From positions 1-35,691 of the forward strand of contig JAQGDQ010001537.1 in assembly GCA_030141605.1 (NCBI GenBank): DNA of 35,691 bases. The letters are read 5' to 3'. The position numbers and the translations under genes are program-made. The notes below the pieces were generated by a model. It did not search any database, was not told where the DNA came from, and worked only from the letters and a program-made list of their open reading frames with translations. The stretch comes from Tubiluchus corallicola. Taxonomy: Eukaryota; Priapulida; Priapulimorpha; Priapulimorphida; Tubiluchidae. Shown here piece after piece: positions 9,901 through 19,586 of this stretch (the stretch's first letter is position 1; each line of letters opens with the position of its first letter).

Positions 9901-12900
9901 CTTACTTCAAGCATTAGCAAAGACTGCACGTTAAAGCTGTATGAGAAACATTCTCAAAAAATGTGAATGTGGCACATTAATGTTTCCAAAAAGTTAATTA
10001 TTAAAATGTACCACATAGTGGAAGCTAGTTTATATTAGTTGAACGCTTGACAACTTACATAATGACTTGCTAATTAATGATAAAGGAATTGGTGGTGTAA
10101 AACTTTTGCAAAATTACCTCCAGTATCATAAACGGCAAACACTTCAGAGTTACTGCCTCCGAAACCTCCTTCGATTGTGCCTATCTTGCACGCCGCCCTG
10201 GCGGCTTTGGTGTCAAACAATGCTCCTAGTCCACCATCGCAGTAGCAATCGCCCTTATAGTTGGTGAAGTGGTACAACGCCAAGTGCGCATGTGTTTCCT
10301 TAAATTGAGGGAAACCGTTATTCTTTTCGATGATACGCCCAAGACAAAGTTTGAAACAGTGATATGGCGTGTCAGCTTCATCAGAATAGTTCCAACTAGA
10401 GTACCCAGATGGAACGTGCCAGCATCCTCGGAATTCGTGTCTTTCCTTTTGCCAATCAGCAAGAACTGAAAAAAATTCATACAAAGCTATAATGTTACTC
10501 AAGCAGTAGAGTAAAAAGGAACAGTGATTTCTAAACTAACTAGACAGACCAACATATAACTGTTACAAAAATAAATTGATCGACTTAATTATTAATCAAG
10601 AGCAAAAATACTGTAATACTGCCGGGCACTTACAAGGGGATAGTGTATCCCTAGCGAGTGCGTATTCAGGATTTCCGGAAGCCAACAGGTCCTGGTTCGG
10701 TATTTACTTGAAATTGTGTTCAGCATAAGTACAAAGTGAGGCAAGTTTCTAGTAGAACAACGAATGCTATGACTAGCTCAAGTAGAACGTAAGGCAAAGA
10801 ATAAAAGCTCAAGTAGAACATAAGTCAAAAAATAAATGTTCAAGCAGAACATAAGTCAAAGAATAAAAGCTCAAGCAGAACATAAGTCGAAGAATAAAAG
10901 CTCAAGCAGAGCATAAGTCAAAGAATAAAAGCTCAAGCAGAACGTAAGTCAAAGAATAAAAGTTCAAGTAGAACGTAAGTCGAGGAATAAAAGCTCAAGC
11001 AGAACATAAATCAAAGAATAAAAGTTCAAGCAGAACATAAATCAAAGAATAAAAGTTCAAGCAGAACATAAATCAAAGAATAAAAGTTCAAGCAGAACAT
11101 AAATCAAAGATAAAAGCTCAAGCAGAACATAAATCAAAGAATAAAAGTTCAAGCAGAACATAAATCAAAGAATAAATGTTCAAGCAGAACATAAATCAAA
11201 GAATAAAAGCTCAAGCAGAACATAAATCAAAGAATAAAAGTTCAAGCAGAACATAAATCAAAGATAAAAGCTCAAGCAGAACATAAATCAAAGAATAAAA
11301 GCTCAAGCAGAACATAAGTCGAGGAATAGAAGCTCAAGCAGAACATAAGTCAAGGAATAAAAGCTCAAGCAGAACATAGTCGAGGAATAAAAGTTCAAGC
11401 AGAACATAAGTCAAGGAATAAAAGCTCAAGCAGAACATAAGTCGAAGAATAAAAGCTCAAGCAGAACATAAATCAAAGAATAAAAGCTCAAGCAGAACAT
11501 AAGTCGAAGAATAAAAGCTCAAGCAGAACATGAATCAAAGATAAAAGCTCAAGCAGAACACAAGTTGATGTGTTAAACAAAACCGAACAAACACTGAATA
11601 CAAATGAATCAGCTTACATGAAGTCTCATAAACTTTCGTTGCCCGGTCTTTACACACGTTGCCTGTAGAGTCAAATCCTGTACACTTCGTGTCACAAGTG
11701 TCAATTCCAAACCTTCCGTAGGAGTTACCGCAGAAGCAGCGATGTGGCGGGTTCTTATTTTCAAATATCAAACCGTAGTATGGAAAACTTTGGTTGGAGC
11801 ATTCACTATTGCAAACATTTCTCACCTGTTCTTCAGAACTACGTTCATCAATTTCGAAGCTTTGCGGAAAGTCGTCTTCATTATGAGCGCTTGTAACATA
11901 GCAACCAAGAGAGTCGTCCTCTAAAAAGAAGCAAGTGCAGATCGATGAAACGAGGTCACACAGTTTAGAAAGGGACAGTAAAGCAATATTTTATGAGTAA
12001 CTTTGTAACCACGTGCAAAATGAAAAACAGAAATTGTGCTGTACATGTGAATGGGTCAGCATTAAAATGAAAAGCAGGCAGGCCAAGCAAAACTACAAAA
12101 ATGGGAAATGTTCACAAAACTGCTGCATACAGGCACTAGGCAAACTATCAATTTATTTTGCAACTAATTCTTTAACTCTACAGTTTAGTATAAGTAATAA
12201 TATAATATGATTAAATGTATTTTATAACTTTTTTTGTACGTTCATATACTTACATAGTGCAGTCATATAAAAGCATATTTTTTTAAATTTAAAACGTTAA
12301 ACGCAATAATTATATAACATCGTTCTTTCGGGGAACGCAAGATGTGGCCACGTTTTTCGACTGCTAACTCTCGGCCAGGGTTGCCACTTTGTTTGATGCT
12401 CAATGTACTGGATGCGAAAAATTATCTAGTGTTGCCGCTTATGCCATAATTAAGAGGACATCATACACATTCATGATACAAAAAAAGACTATAAAATAAT
12501 AGATAATTTAGTATAATTTAGTGAAACTAAAAACAAAGCATGAAAACTTTGATTTCAGCTGATTTTAATTGTGCCACCATTCAGTTTTAAACATTTACAA
12601 AGCTTTAAAAAAATTTTATTAACATATATATCCCTATTAACATTTTTTGAGTTTAATGGGTAAGGCACAAAAAAAAATTTTCTGGTCAGTCTCTGTCTCG
12701 GTACTAATTTAGAACTTTAATATAATTTGTTGTGAATAAGTTACAACGTACAAAATTTACCTGTAGTGCAGTTGCGTCCCGTATAGTCAGCATCACAGAT
12801 GCAGATATAGTTATTTACTAAGTTAGGTAACATAGTTAGGTAAACAATGATCAATATCTACAACAAAATAAAAAGTAGCAGTCACTGTTTGCCAAACTAA

Positions 12901-13058
12901 AATGAAATTTGCTATTACAGTCGGTCTCTGTCTACCACTAGTGAGTGTGTAACTGATATAGTATGCCTATGAAATAACTTACCTTGTGCGTGGATATGCA
13001 CTATGTCCAGTAACTTGACAGTGAGTAGTACATATGCTATGTTTTTCAACCCTTGCAT
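3784..13058 (-). CDS. WSC-domain secreted or surface protein, 5' part (six exons)
   Basis: Split gene read from 13058 down to at least 3784. Exons: 13058-12983, 12817-12761, 11920-11618, 10465-10118, 7114-6791 and 3996-3784. Every junction is phase 1 and every intron is GT-AG. The order is a signal peptide, an 18-residue EGF-like ending, then four WSC domains of about 71-116 residues. WSC domains are cysteine-rich modules found in yeast stress sensors, polycystin-1 and other surface proteins, and are thought to bind glycans. The protein should therefore be exported, either secreted or as an ectodomain. No stop codon or membrane segment was found after 3784, so the 3' end is missing. It lies downstream of the PKD1-like gene on the same strand, so it could be the front of a second polycystin-1-like protein; that is inference. 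The introns contain five minisatellite arrays. Confidence 0.75.
4152..5280 (+). repeat. 62-bp minisatellite, about 18 copies
   Basis: Unit of type TTGGGTTGATTAAGTTCACA plus TTTCTTCTAACACACCAAGC plus a TTTGTCAAGTTCAGACT part. The period is 62 (for example TCAGACTTGT at 4281 and 4343). Units 5-10 recur as units 12-17: the rare GGGCTG variant lies at 4726 and 5160, seven units (434 bp) apart. In the intron between WSC domains 3 and 4. Confidence 0.95.
5281..6257 (+). repeat. 63-bp minisatellite, about 15.5 copies
   Basis: Unit of type AACACTGGCACAGAACTGAC plus ACCAGGCAGGCTTGACTTCA plus GTACTGAGGTTTCTTTGCAC plus TTT. GACTTCAGTA lies at 5441 and 5504, so the period is 63. The AGTGCTGAGG variant at 5321 and 5636 marks a five-unit (315 bp) higher-order copy. 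As 63 is a multiple of three, long frames stay open on both strands; I do not read them as genes. Confidence 0.95.
6258..6790. other. Intron sequence, no feature seen
   Basis: AT-rich intron of the WSC gene between the 63-bp array and WSC exon 5. Nothing recognised. Confidence 0.6.
6791..7114 (-). CDS. WSC gene exon 5: WSC domain 3
   Basis: Acceptor CTCTTTTTCAG, donor AAAA|GTAAGT, 324 bp, phase 1-1. WSC blocks: FEGCFQLDD, YCKEKCNKTGYYFSILY, MYCICGNGYPYD, NCKSCSP, MACPGPN and an SMVVFSTD ending. Cysteine spacing fits the family. Confidence 0.85.
7300..8060 (+). repeat. Diverged direct duplication, likely TE-derived
   Basis: Two halves share blocks in the same order: ATTTCGGTGGT (near 7314 and 7795), GGTGGGTGTAGTAGGCGTAT versus GTTGGGTGTAGTGGGCATAT, GCGTTTTCCCGGAC versus GCGTTTTTCCGGAC, and GACTCTTGGAAGGAGATA followed by CAGGGCTACATGATG versus ACGGGGCTACACGATG. 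Probably two copies of an unrecognised repeat, inside the intron between WSC domains 2 and 3. Confidence 0.6.
8061..10117. other. Intron sequence, no feature seen
   Basis: AT-rich intron of the WSC gene. Short frames on either strand show no domain signature. No extra WSC exon was recognised. Confidence 0.5.
10118..10465 (-). CDS. WSC gene exon 4: WSC domain 2
   Basis: Acceptor TTTTTTTCAG, donor GGAG|GTAATT, 348 bp, phase 1-1. WSC blocks: FRGCWHVPSG, HCFKLCLGR, HLALYHFTNYKGDCYCDG, ARAACKIG and an EVFAVYDTG ending. It is longer than copy 1 and lacks the last C...CGG pair. Confidence 0.85.
10790..11570 (+). repeat. 31-bp minisatellite, about 25 copies, with AATAAA in most units
   Basis: Unit of type AATAAAAGCTCAAGCAGAAC plus ATAAGTCAAAG, with a few 30-bp units (GATAAAAG). 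I count 21 AATAAA hexamers on the plus strand, antisense to the WSC gene. Variants GTCGAAG/GTCAAAG and GAACGTAAG/GAACATAAG recur. In the intron between WSC domains 1 and 2. Confidence 0.95.
11618..11920 (-). CDS. WSC gene exon 3: WSC domain 1
   Basis: Acceptor CTTCTTTTTAG, donor T|GTAAGC, 303 bp, phase 1-1. It contains a full WSC domain: LGCYVTS, VCNSECS, YYGLIFENK, RCFCGNSYG, DTCDTKCTG, VCKD and a KVYETS ending, giving eight cysteines. The most complete WSC copy in the gene. Confidence 0.85.
11921..12760. other. WSC gene intron 2, no feature seen
   Basis: AT-rich. CAGGGTTGCCA at about 12376 resembles a hAT terminus, but no partner end was found. Confidence 0.5.
12761..12817 (-). CDS. WSC gene exon 2: EGF-like mini-exon
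   Basis: A 57-bp exon between CTAACTTAG and G|GTAAATTT, phase 1 at both ends. It encodes VNNYICICDADYTGRNCTT with the split first codon. C-x-C followed by DYTGRNC is the usual end of an EGF-like domain; the first three cysteines of such a domain are absent. Phase agreement with both neighbours supports it, but the short polypyrimidine tract makes it less certain. Confidence 0.55.
12983..13058 (-). CDS. WSC gene exon 1: start codon and signal peptide
   Basis: ATG at 13058-13056 opens 25 codons plus one base: MQGLKN, then a hydrophobic stretch (IAYVLLTVKLLDIV), then HIHAQ. This has the n-h-c layout of a signal peptide with likely cleavage near HA|Q. The donor is CAAG|GTAAGTT, phase 1. A TTGTTTAG just upstream (near 13075) could be a 5'UTR acceptor. 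This exon was found by reading the minus strand directly; it is too short to stand out as an ORF. Confidence 0.7.
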
Positions 13059-13141
13059 TGCTTTTCACAATCAGCCTAAACAAGAGATCATTTAGAGGTT
13101 ATCCTTAACTGAGAATCATTTCAAAATTTCAATCTTTAATT

Positions 13142-13620
13142 CAGGGGTGTGCAAATTATCTGACTGGCCGGGCCACATTAAATTTTCCCACAATTCCTGC
13201 GGGCCACAGGCAGTTTGATCAAGGAGCCAAGTACAGAAAGGCCTAATAACGATTTTTTTGCATCCGACCTGCGTACATCATTACTACTACACTCAAGAAA
13301 CTATTTTAGAAGTTATTAAAATTTATATTACAAACCATATATTTCTACTTTCAGGACAGATAGTGGTAATTTCATTACAATGCATATTAGTAATGTGTAT
13401 CACACAGTCAGTGTAGTACAGTGACATTAAGCTACAACCACCTTGTAAGGGTTAGTGGCATCCGATTTAGTAGAAAAAACTACCGGCACTATGTTTGGGA
13501 TCATGGCATGGACTTCAGCTGGATACACTCAATTAATCGCCCGGGCCGCATTATTAGGTTGACAAATCTCTTTGCGGGCCGCACAAATTTTCTCGGCGGG
13601 CCGCAATTTGCACACCCCTG
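13142..13620. mobile_element. hAT-type MITE upstream of the WSC gene
   Basis: Starts CAGGGGTGTGCAAATT and ends AATTTGCACACCCCTG, a perfect 16-bp inverted repeat. It is flanked by 8-bp duplications CTTTAATT (13134-13141) and CTTTAATC (13621-13628), one mismatch. The 479-bp interior contains GGCCGGGCC and GCGGGCCGC blocks near the ends and no transposase. The CAGG-type terminus and 8-bp duplication are hAT hallmarks. It lies about 84 bp upstream of the WSC gene start codon, so it may overlap the promoter. Confidence 0.9.
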
Positions 13621-16600
13621 CTTTAATCAAACCTATCGAAAGTGTGATATTAAAATTGTAAATCTTCTATTTTGACTCACTCACCATTAAGGACATAACT
13701 CTGCAATGTTAAAGTCAAACTTCTGGGTAAAAGTATAAGGAAGGTGTTGAGGAGGTGCTGCTGTATGTGACATTACTGAAAAGGATGAAGCCTCGGTGAT
13801 ATGAAGCCATGCTACACAATTTCAGGAAATTTAAATTGCACAACTTCATGGGTGTATTAATGTATTAAAAAAGTTACGAGTAAGAGTATTTAGCTGTATG
13901 ATATTATATAATAGGCTATCAAGTTTTGACTGTTTTAGAGTTTGGTAAATAACCTCTACTAAAATTTCTGGTCACTCAGTTTATTATTTTTTAATTTTCT
14001 TTTTACCATGGAACAAGTCTCAATAGAGACATAATAACGGGTTCATTTTACTCCAAAGCTGAGGTAAGGTAGGTCAGCCGGATAGCAAAAAAATTTAGGT
14101 TACCGTAAAAAGTTGTTTGTTTTAGGGTTATTGATTTTTTCGACAAATACATTTCCTAGTTCTTTGTTGGGGTTGACACTAACCCAACAACTAGGATACT
14201 GATCTAGTAATTACCAGGCTTCGTGAATTCTGGCTGTTAATATTGAAACTTAGCCTTCTTCTATTAGACGATAGCATTGCACTACAATGCCTATGTCTAT
14301 TCTTGAACAAAGACGTAGTACTATTGATTTGGCATATGCATATAAGATGTTGAACGATGATATTATGCTGCTGCAATCTAGTGGATTTTTGGCGAAATCA
14401 TTTGTTAGGCTTTTTCGTCGGGTTCGGGGTCATTCCGATTAAAATTTTTGTCCTTGTGCTAGAACACTTTTAGTCACCGGGTAAACACAGAATTCGTCTC
14501 CCAAGTAACGTAATAGCTTCTAAGAACACCAGTAAATTTAGTAAAAGTTCACAATAACATTGGCGCGTTCAAAGGCAACTATTGGGTAGCGTCAAAACCA
14601 TTCAATGTCATAGATTCAGTACAAGAGGAAAAAACAAACAGTAAACAAACATACCGTCAAATTTTAATCCAGCTATTTAAAGCTAAGTATTTGCTTCTTT
14701 TCTTAACACTTCGATGTCGTCATTCTGGTTACGTACACAACGATGTTAATGGATTTACTTTTATAATTCTTGCTGCAAAACAACAATCACGAATGACGCT
14801 GCCGACGCGAATCTGCTTACCGCTATGAATAACTTACCGCCATCTATAGTCAGAAACATTGATCAAGCGTTATGCACAATGTCGGACTCGCCACGACCAC
14901 ATACTAAGCTCTACAAATATGATAATTAGAACAATTACAATAAGTTAGTATTTCTGAATAATTAATGAATTGGGTGGCACATTTTACAGTGTAACAAAAT
15001 TTTGCTGATAGTTCAAGACCCCTGATGAAATCACCTCGGGGTTGTCAGGGTTTCTTTCATTCTAGTTTACAAATGAATCTCAGCTATGAAATTTCTATGT
15101 AAATAAAGTTTGCAAATTATTTATAACAAGAACAACATCGGTTTCCAAAACAACCCTCTATTATAACAAATTTTATTCTATTTTTCTATTTCATTGAGAA
15201 AATCCAATGTTTCTACTGCTCACTAGCAGTCTTTTCATATTTCTCAATGATAATTGACACTACGCATTAGAAACGCTCTAATGAGAATGTAATAAAATTT
15301 ATTATACTGGGTTACTTGTGAAAATCTAAATTTTTACAACAGGGAGTCTAAATAGGCTCCATAACAATAAAAGCTTTACATTGCTTTCCTAGAAAAGCAT
15401 TCTAACAAATAAGCAAGTGGGGCGTGGTGGACCTAAACACATTATTGCTTCTATCTCTATTTTGCTATATACTATGTACATAGACATATTTAAGAGTTGT
15501 CTCTTGTTGTCCTATGTAAATCTTTTATAATTTTATTTGAGGTGACGTTTATGTTAAAGTAAAAATAAATTAGGATTGTCTAATGACTATGTTCCTAAGA
15601 AGAATTATTCTGTAAACATAATAACTTTCTCATCAGGGTTGGCCTCTGTTAAAACTGAATTCAATGCTAATATCATCGCGACTGTAATGTAATAATAATT
15701 TCATTTAAAACACAAGTGAAACACTTTAACACTCCATTGTAACACTTTTAGGAACTCAATACTCACTTCCGAGATTGGTCCCGATTACTATTACCCACAT
15801 GTTACTTAGATAGGCCCTGCTTGCTTGGTGAAAGAACAAGTGGTATAATTTTTGAATCTTTGCCATTTTTGAGCCAGCAACCTGTAGGATAATATTGCCC
15901 GGTTGTCACATTAACCTCTGCTTCCCCCTCCCTTTCAAAAGAATATTCGACTAAACTTCGTAAGGTGCATAATTGTAACTGGAAGTTACGTGACAGAGAC
16001 CTATCACCCGGTTTGCTGCTCTGCGGGCCAATAAACGACCAGCATCGAGTGCCATGGCAACGCTCATATCAATATTATTTAAGATGGCGCTTTTTTCGAT
16101 AATTTTGCTGGAGGATTTCCAGTTTATTGAGATAAAGGGAAAAGCTTATTGCACATACATATGTGCACAATTTTGTTTATGTGAGAACTGTGTAAGAAAT
16201 TTCGTGAGTAACTACAGTGAACTCAACTCTTCCACTGGCACCTCTGTGTAAAATAATGTAATAATTGTGTAGATCATTATACATTTATAGAATTAGTATT
16301 AATAGTATTACCACTCAACCCTACTGATATTTTACAAATGGAAATAATTCAACTTCTGCAAATATGCATATATATTTTCTTGTACCCATTTAAACTGCTC
16401 AAAACAAGACTGCTTGGAAGATGGGACAAAAGGAACTATGTATTCTCCCACTACTAGTAGTAAACTGCCGAGTCCACTAGCTCAATTTAAGGCTTGTTTG
16501 GATAAACACTGGCAAAATCACCAAGCAAATACATTGATTGTAACAGGTCTTCTCGGGAGCAGCAAAACCTAGCTATGACATGAAGTCCTCTTCTCCACTG

Positions 16601-16924
16601 GTAGTGTCTTCACAAATTTTTAGTTTTTTACAGTCCGCTCGGAAAAGTAGAGGGATACATAGGCAAATATGCTAAATCCCCATCAGTAATATGGATCATG
16701 AATTAATTACACTGGACCGCCAAACAAACTAACCCATTGAGAGTATTTACAAACCAAAGCCATCCATAAGTTGGCATAGTTAAAACTCTGTTATGGTGCT
16801 TCAAAGTAGAATGCACCGAGATTTGGTCGAGTGTCAATTTTTCATTTTCCCCCTAAAACACTAAATATATTGGACATTTATATTCTAACATCAAATCGTT
16901 ACAAAACTGTTAACTTTCATACTC

Positions 16925-17320
16925 CATACCCAATTCCTTTGTCTAAAAACTGGTAATGCAATTGCAAAAAACTCGGTACATTCAAACTGCAATAGTAGCT
17001 CACGGAAGCAATCATTTTGCTTGAGGTTATTTCTGTTTCCAAGCCTAGATTTTTGCCTGGATTTAAATATAACTTCGCCGTGCTTTTGCAAAGTCCATGT
17101 TCATACAGTTGCTAAGTGCCTTGTAGAAACACGGAAAAAACAACGGCTGACCTTAACAGTGATTTTCTCAAGATTATGTTTTTCAGTGTGCAGCCTGCAC
17201 CTCGACTTTAATGTGGATTATCTCAGCTTAGAAATAATATGGAGCAATAAACATTGTATCAAAATGATCCTCATGAAATGCAGATATGTGAATAACTATA
17301 AAAGCTTAATTTTCGGCGTA
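16925..17320 (+). repeat. Dispersed repeat, copy 2
   Basis: Direct-orientation relative of 3290-3480, with about 100 bp extra in its middle. Shared blocks include CCTCGACTTTAATGTGGATT, ATCTCAGCTTAGAAATAATA and CAAAATGATCCTCATG. Family unknown. Confidence 0.6.
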
Positions 17321-17758
17321 TGGATATTCTTTCTATGCATGAACACAAACACAAAGCCACAGTCGACATCGTAAAAAATGCTGTAACAATTTTTTTTATA
17401 ATAATACCATAAAGAAAACACATTTTACATTAGAAGTTAATTACCATTGCATTTTTACAAAAAGAACTTCAAAATCGAGAAACAGGATTCATAAACTAAC
17501 TAGACTGTTTGACTAGATGATTTAACTTAAAGAATCTAACAGTGATACCGTAACAATGATGTACAGTGATAACAACAATAATTCTTTGAAAATTGCACCA
17601 ACAACAACATGCGAGCGTGATTTTTACCAAGACAATCAAATGCAATACAGAGTGCACACCATGCAAAATCTGTGTGCAGGAAGTTGACTGATAGAGTTTT
17701 GCTCATCTGCAGTATCGCTAAGTGCTCTTTTACCAGGTATATATGTCACATGCTGATT

Positions 17759-17764
17759 TTTATT
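17759..17764 (-). terminator. Candidate poly(A) signal of the PKD1-like gene
   Basis: Minus-strand AATAAA, the first canonical hexamer I find downstream of the stop codon at 18499. AT-rich sequence gives such hexamers by chance, so this is weak. Confidence 0.2.
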
Positions 17765-18498
17765 AAAACGTCCTTAATTTTCTGTTTCGGACGAACTGAC
17801 CCTGCTTGCTTTCATGTTTGGGATCAGTACAAGAATCTGCCCACACAAAACAAGGTCAGACCAATAAAATGCAATCATTTTCATCACGTGTCATCTAATA
17901 ACTGTATATTAAAGTTACTGATGACACTGTTTGCTTCATACAGAGGTTGCTGTGTAGGTGTAATGTTTTATCCCACATAATTTGAGGCAGATAATTGTGT
18001 GTCGGATAGATTTTTTTTACCATTTTTACATACTAGTATAAGTACTAGTATGAAATTGTGTATGTGTAAGCTAATAATATGTATCTTCAGTAATGCAGTT
18101 TGCTGTTTTTTACAAAGTTCAGTGTAACTTGTATTAATGGGCAATCACTCCACGGATCAGCATGCAAATTCGTACATCAAATGTCACTTAACTCTTTCTT
18201 TCGGCATTAAAGAAAATAACACAAGCACAACTGAGTCCAATTAACCAGCTTAAAACAAGAATTATGTCGAAAAGTATGCGATGCTGAATACTAATTATTT
18301 TGCAATATTAAATAATTACAATGTAAATCTAGTTAATTTTCGGTACCACATAAATTTTGAAAAATCGCACCCTTCCATAATACGTGTGTGTGTGTAATGG
18401 ATGCCCTTATATTAAAGCCTAGCCTACACATCACAGTTTACATATATATCCAAATGCTTTGTTGCAGCTACAATAATTTACTTAAGCACAATTAAGGT

Positions 18499-19586
18499 TC
18501 AAGCATAAATTTCTTCAATATCCAGCGATTGACTAATTTTTCTTGACTGTCGACGCCTCATTCGAGCTTGCTTGATTTGATTGAATCGTGTGAGTGAAGA
18601 CACTCGTTTGGCTATGTACTCGGCAATGTCGTAATGTCGTTTATGTTTCATCTGCTTCACCATGGAGTCGTACGAATGCATAAGAAGTACTTTAAATATA
18701 CCCAACACGTATACGAGGGCGAAAGTCATGTAAACGGTGAAAAAGAGCGGACCAAGTTTCGAATGAGCAGCATGGAAAATGCTGGACTCTCCGCCTCGCA
18801 CGATCATGTTAAACAAAGTTTCAAGACTCGAGATGAATGTGGTGAATTGCCTCGCTTCCAGACCAAATACTAACGTCCCAAACATTGCAAACGGTAGTAA
18901 GGTAAAAAGCAGAAACAAACAAAAATGCAACACCGGTTTTATTGACAGCGCCAGACTGAAAAAATACAATGACATGATACGGTTAAAGATGAGAACATGC
19001 CACAGTTTGATGGTCACCAAGATGACCAACCACGCCAACCCACCCGTCAGCGAGAAATCTAACAAAGCGGCTTCGTAGAAGCTGATGAACACGGATTTAT
19101 CACTTTCGGTGTACCGCTCTAGTAATTTTCTCACGACTATCGCCTTTTTTGTGAACAAGATGATGCATACGATGGATAGCAGCACAATGGCAAGATCCAA
19201 CCAGTTCCAGAATTTGCTGAAGTACTTCATTCGTTTGTGATAAAACTTCTTGACTTCACGGTAGATGAAAATAAGCAGAAGCAAGACATAGATCACCTCG
19301 CTTGCAAGTAGAGACAAAGCATTCGACTGAACGTACTTGTATAGGTTCAGAGTGAATATGGACTGATAGGGGAAAATTCCTCCTGTCCCGTGGAACTCCA
19401 CCATCAGATTGACGATGCTGAATAGCTGTGAATTAACACTGAAGAGAGTGAATTCGATCATCACAACACGAGTTTGGTCATCGATCCAGCGCGAGTTAAT
19501 CAGGCGGTTGAATATTTGTCTGTTTACGGTCGTGTTGCGTGTTAGTTCTTGTACGTAGCCTCCGCCACTGTACAGAGCAAAACGAC
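18499..19586 (-). CDS. PKD1-like terminal exon F: end of TOP domain, S2-S6, tail
   Basis: Acceptor TATTTTCGCAG, phase 1, 1088 bp to TGA. It encodes FALYSGGGYVQEL and a strand-rich end of the TOP domain (about residues 1-85), S2 (92-110, ending FIYREVKKF), S3 (129-145), S4 (184-202), S5 (217-242), a pore helix (TTFISSLETLFNMIVRGG, about 248-265), S6 (278-305) and a 57-residue basic tail with no clear coiled coil or EF hand. The filter lacks the LGD of PKD2 channels, as is usual for PKD1-type subunits. Loop YKYVQSN before S2 and FWNWLDLAIV before S3 are family hallmarks. Confidence 0.93.

Larger units (their letters stand above)
13629..18498. other. Intergenic region between the two genes
   Basis: No convincing gene. 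It holds the second copy of a dispersed repeat (16925-17320), an imperfect hairpin near 14166-14190 (GTTGGGGTT...AACCCAAC), and a 65-codon frame at 16054-16251 with a hydrophobic start. The PKD1-like gene's 3'UTR must lie at the right end; the first minus-strand AATAAA that I see is at 17764-17759, giving a UTR of about 740 nt, which is only a candidate. Confidence 0.5.

Noticed and set aside
10790-11570. AATAAA hexamers as the poly(A) site of the WSC gene
   Set aside because: They are on the opposite strand to the gene and lie between two of its exons.
12376-12420. CAGGGTTGCCA as a hAT element end
   Set aside because: No matching inverted end or 8-bp duplication found nearby.
13421-13675. 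84-codon plus-strand frame
   Set aside because: Mostly inside the hAT MITE and its right flank; no domain signature.
17021-17374. 117-codon plus-strand frame
   Set aside because: Lies in the dispersed repeat copy; the related copy at 3290-3480 does not keep the frame, so coding is not supported.
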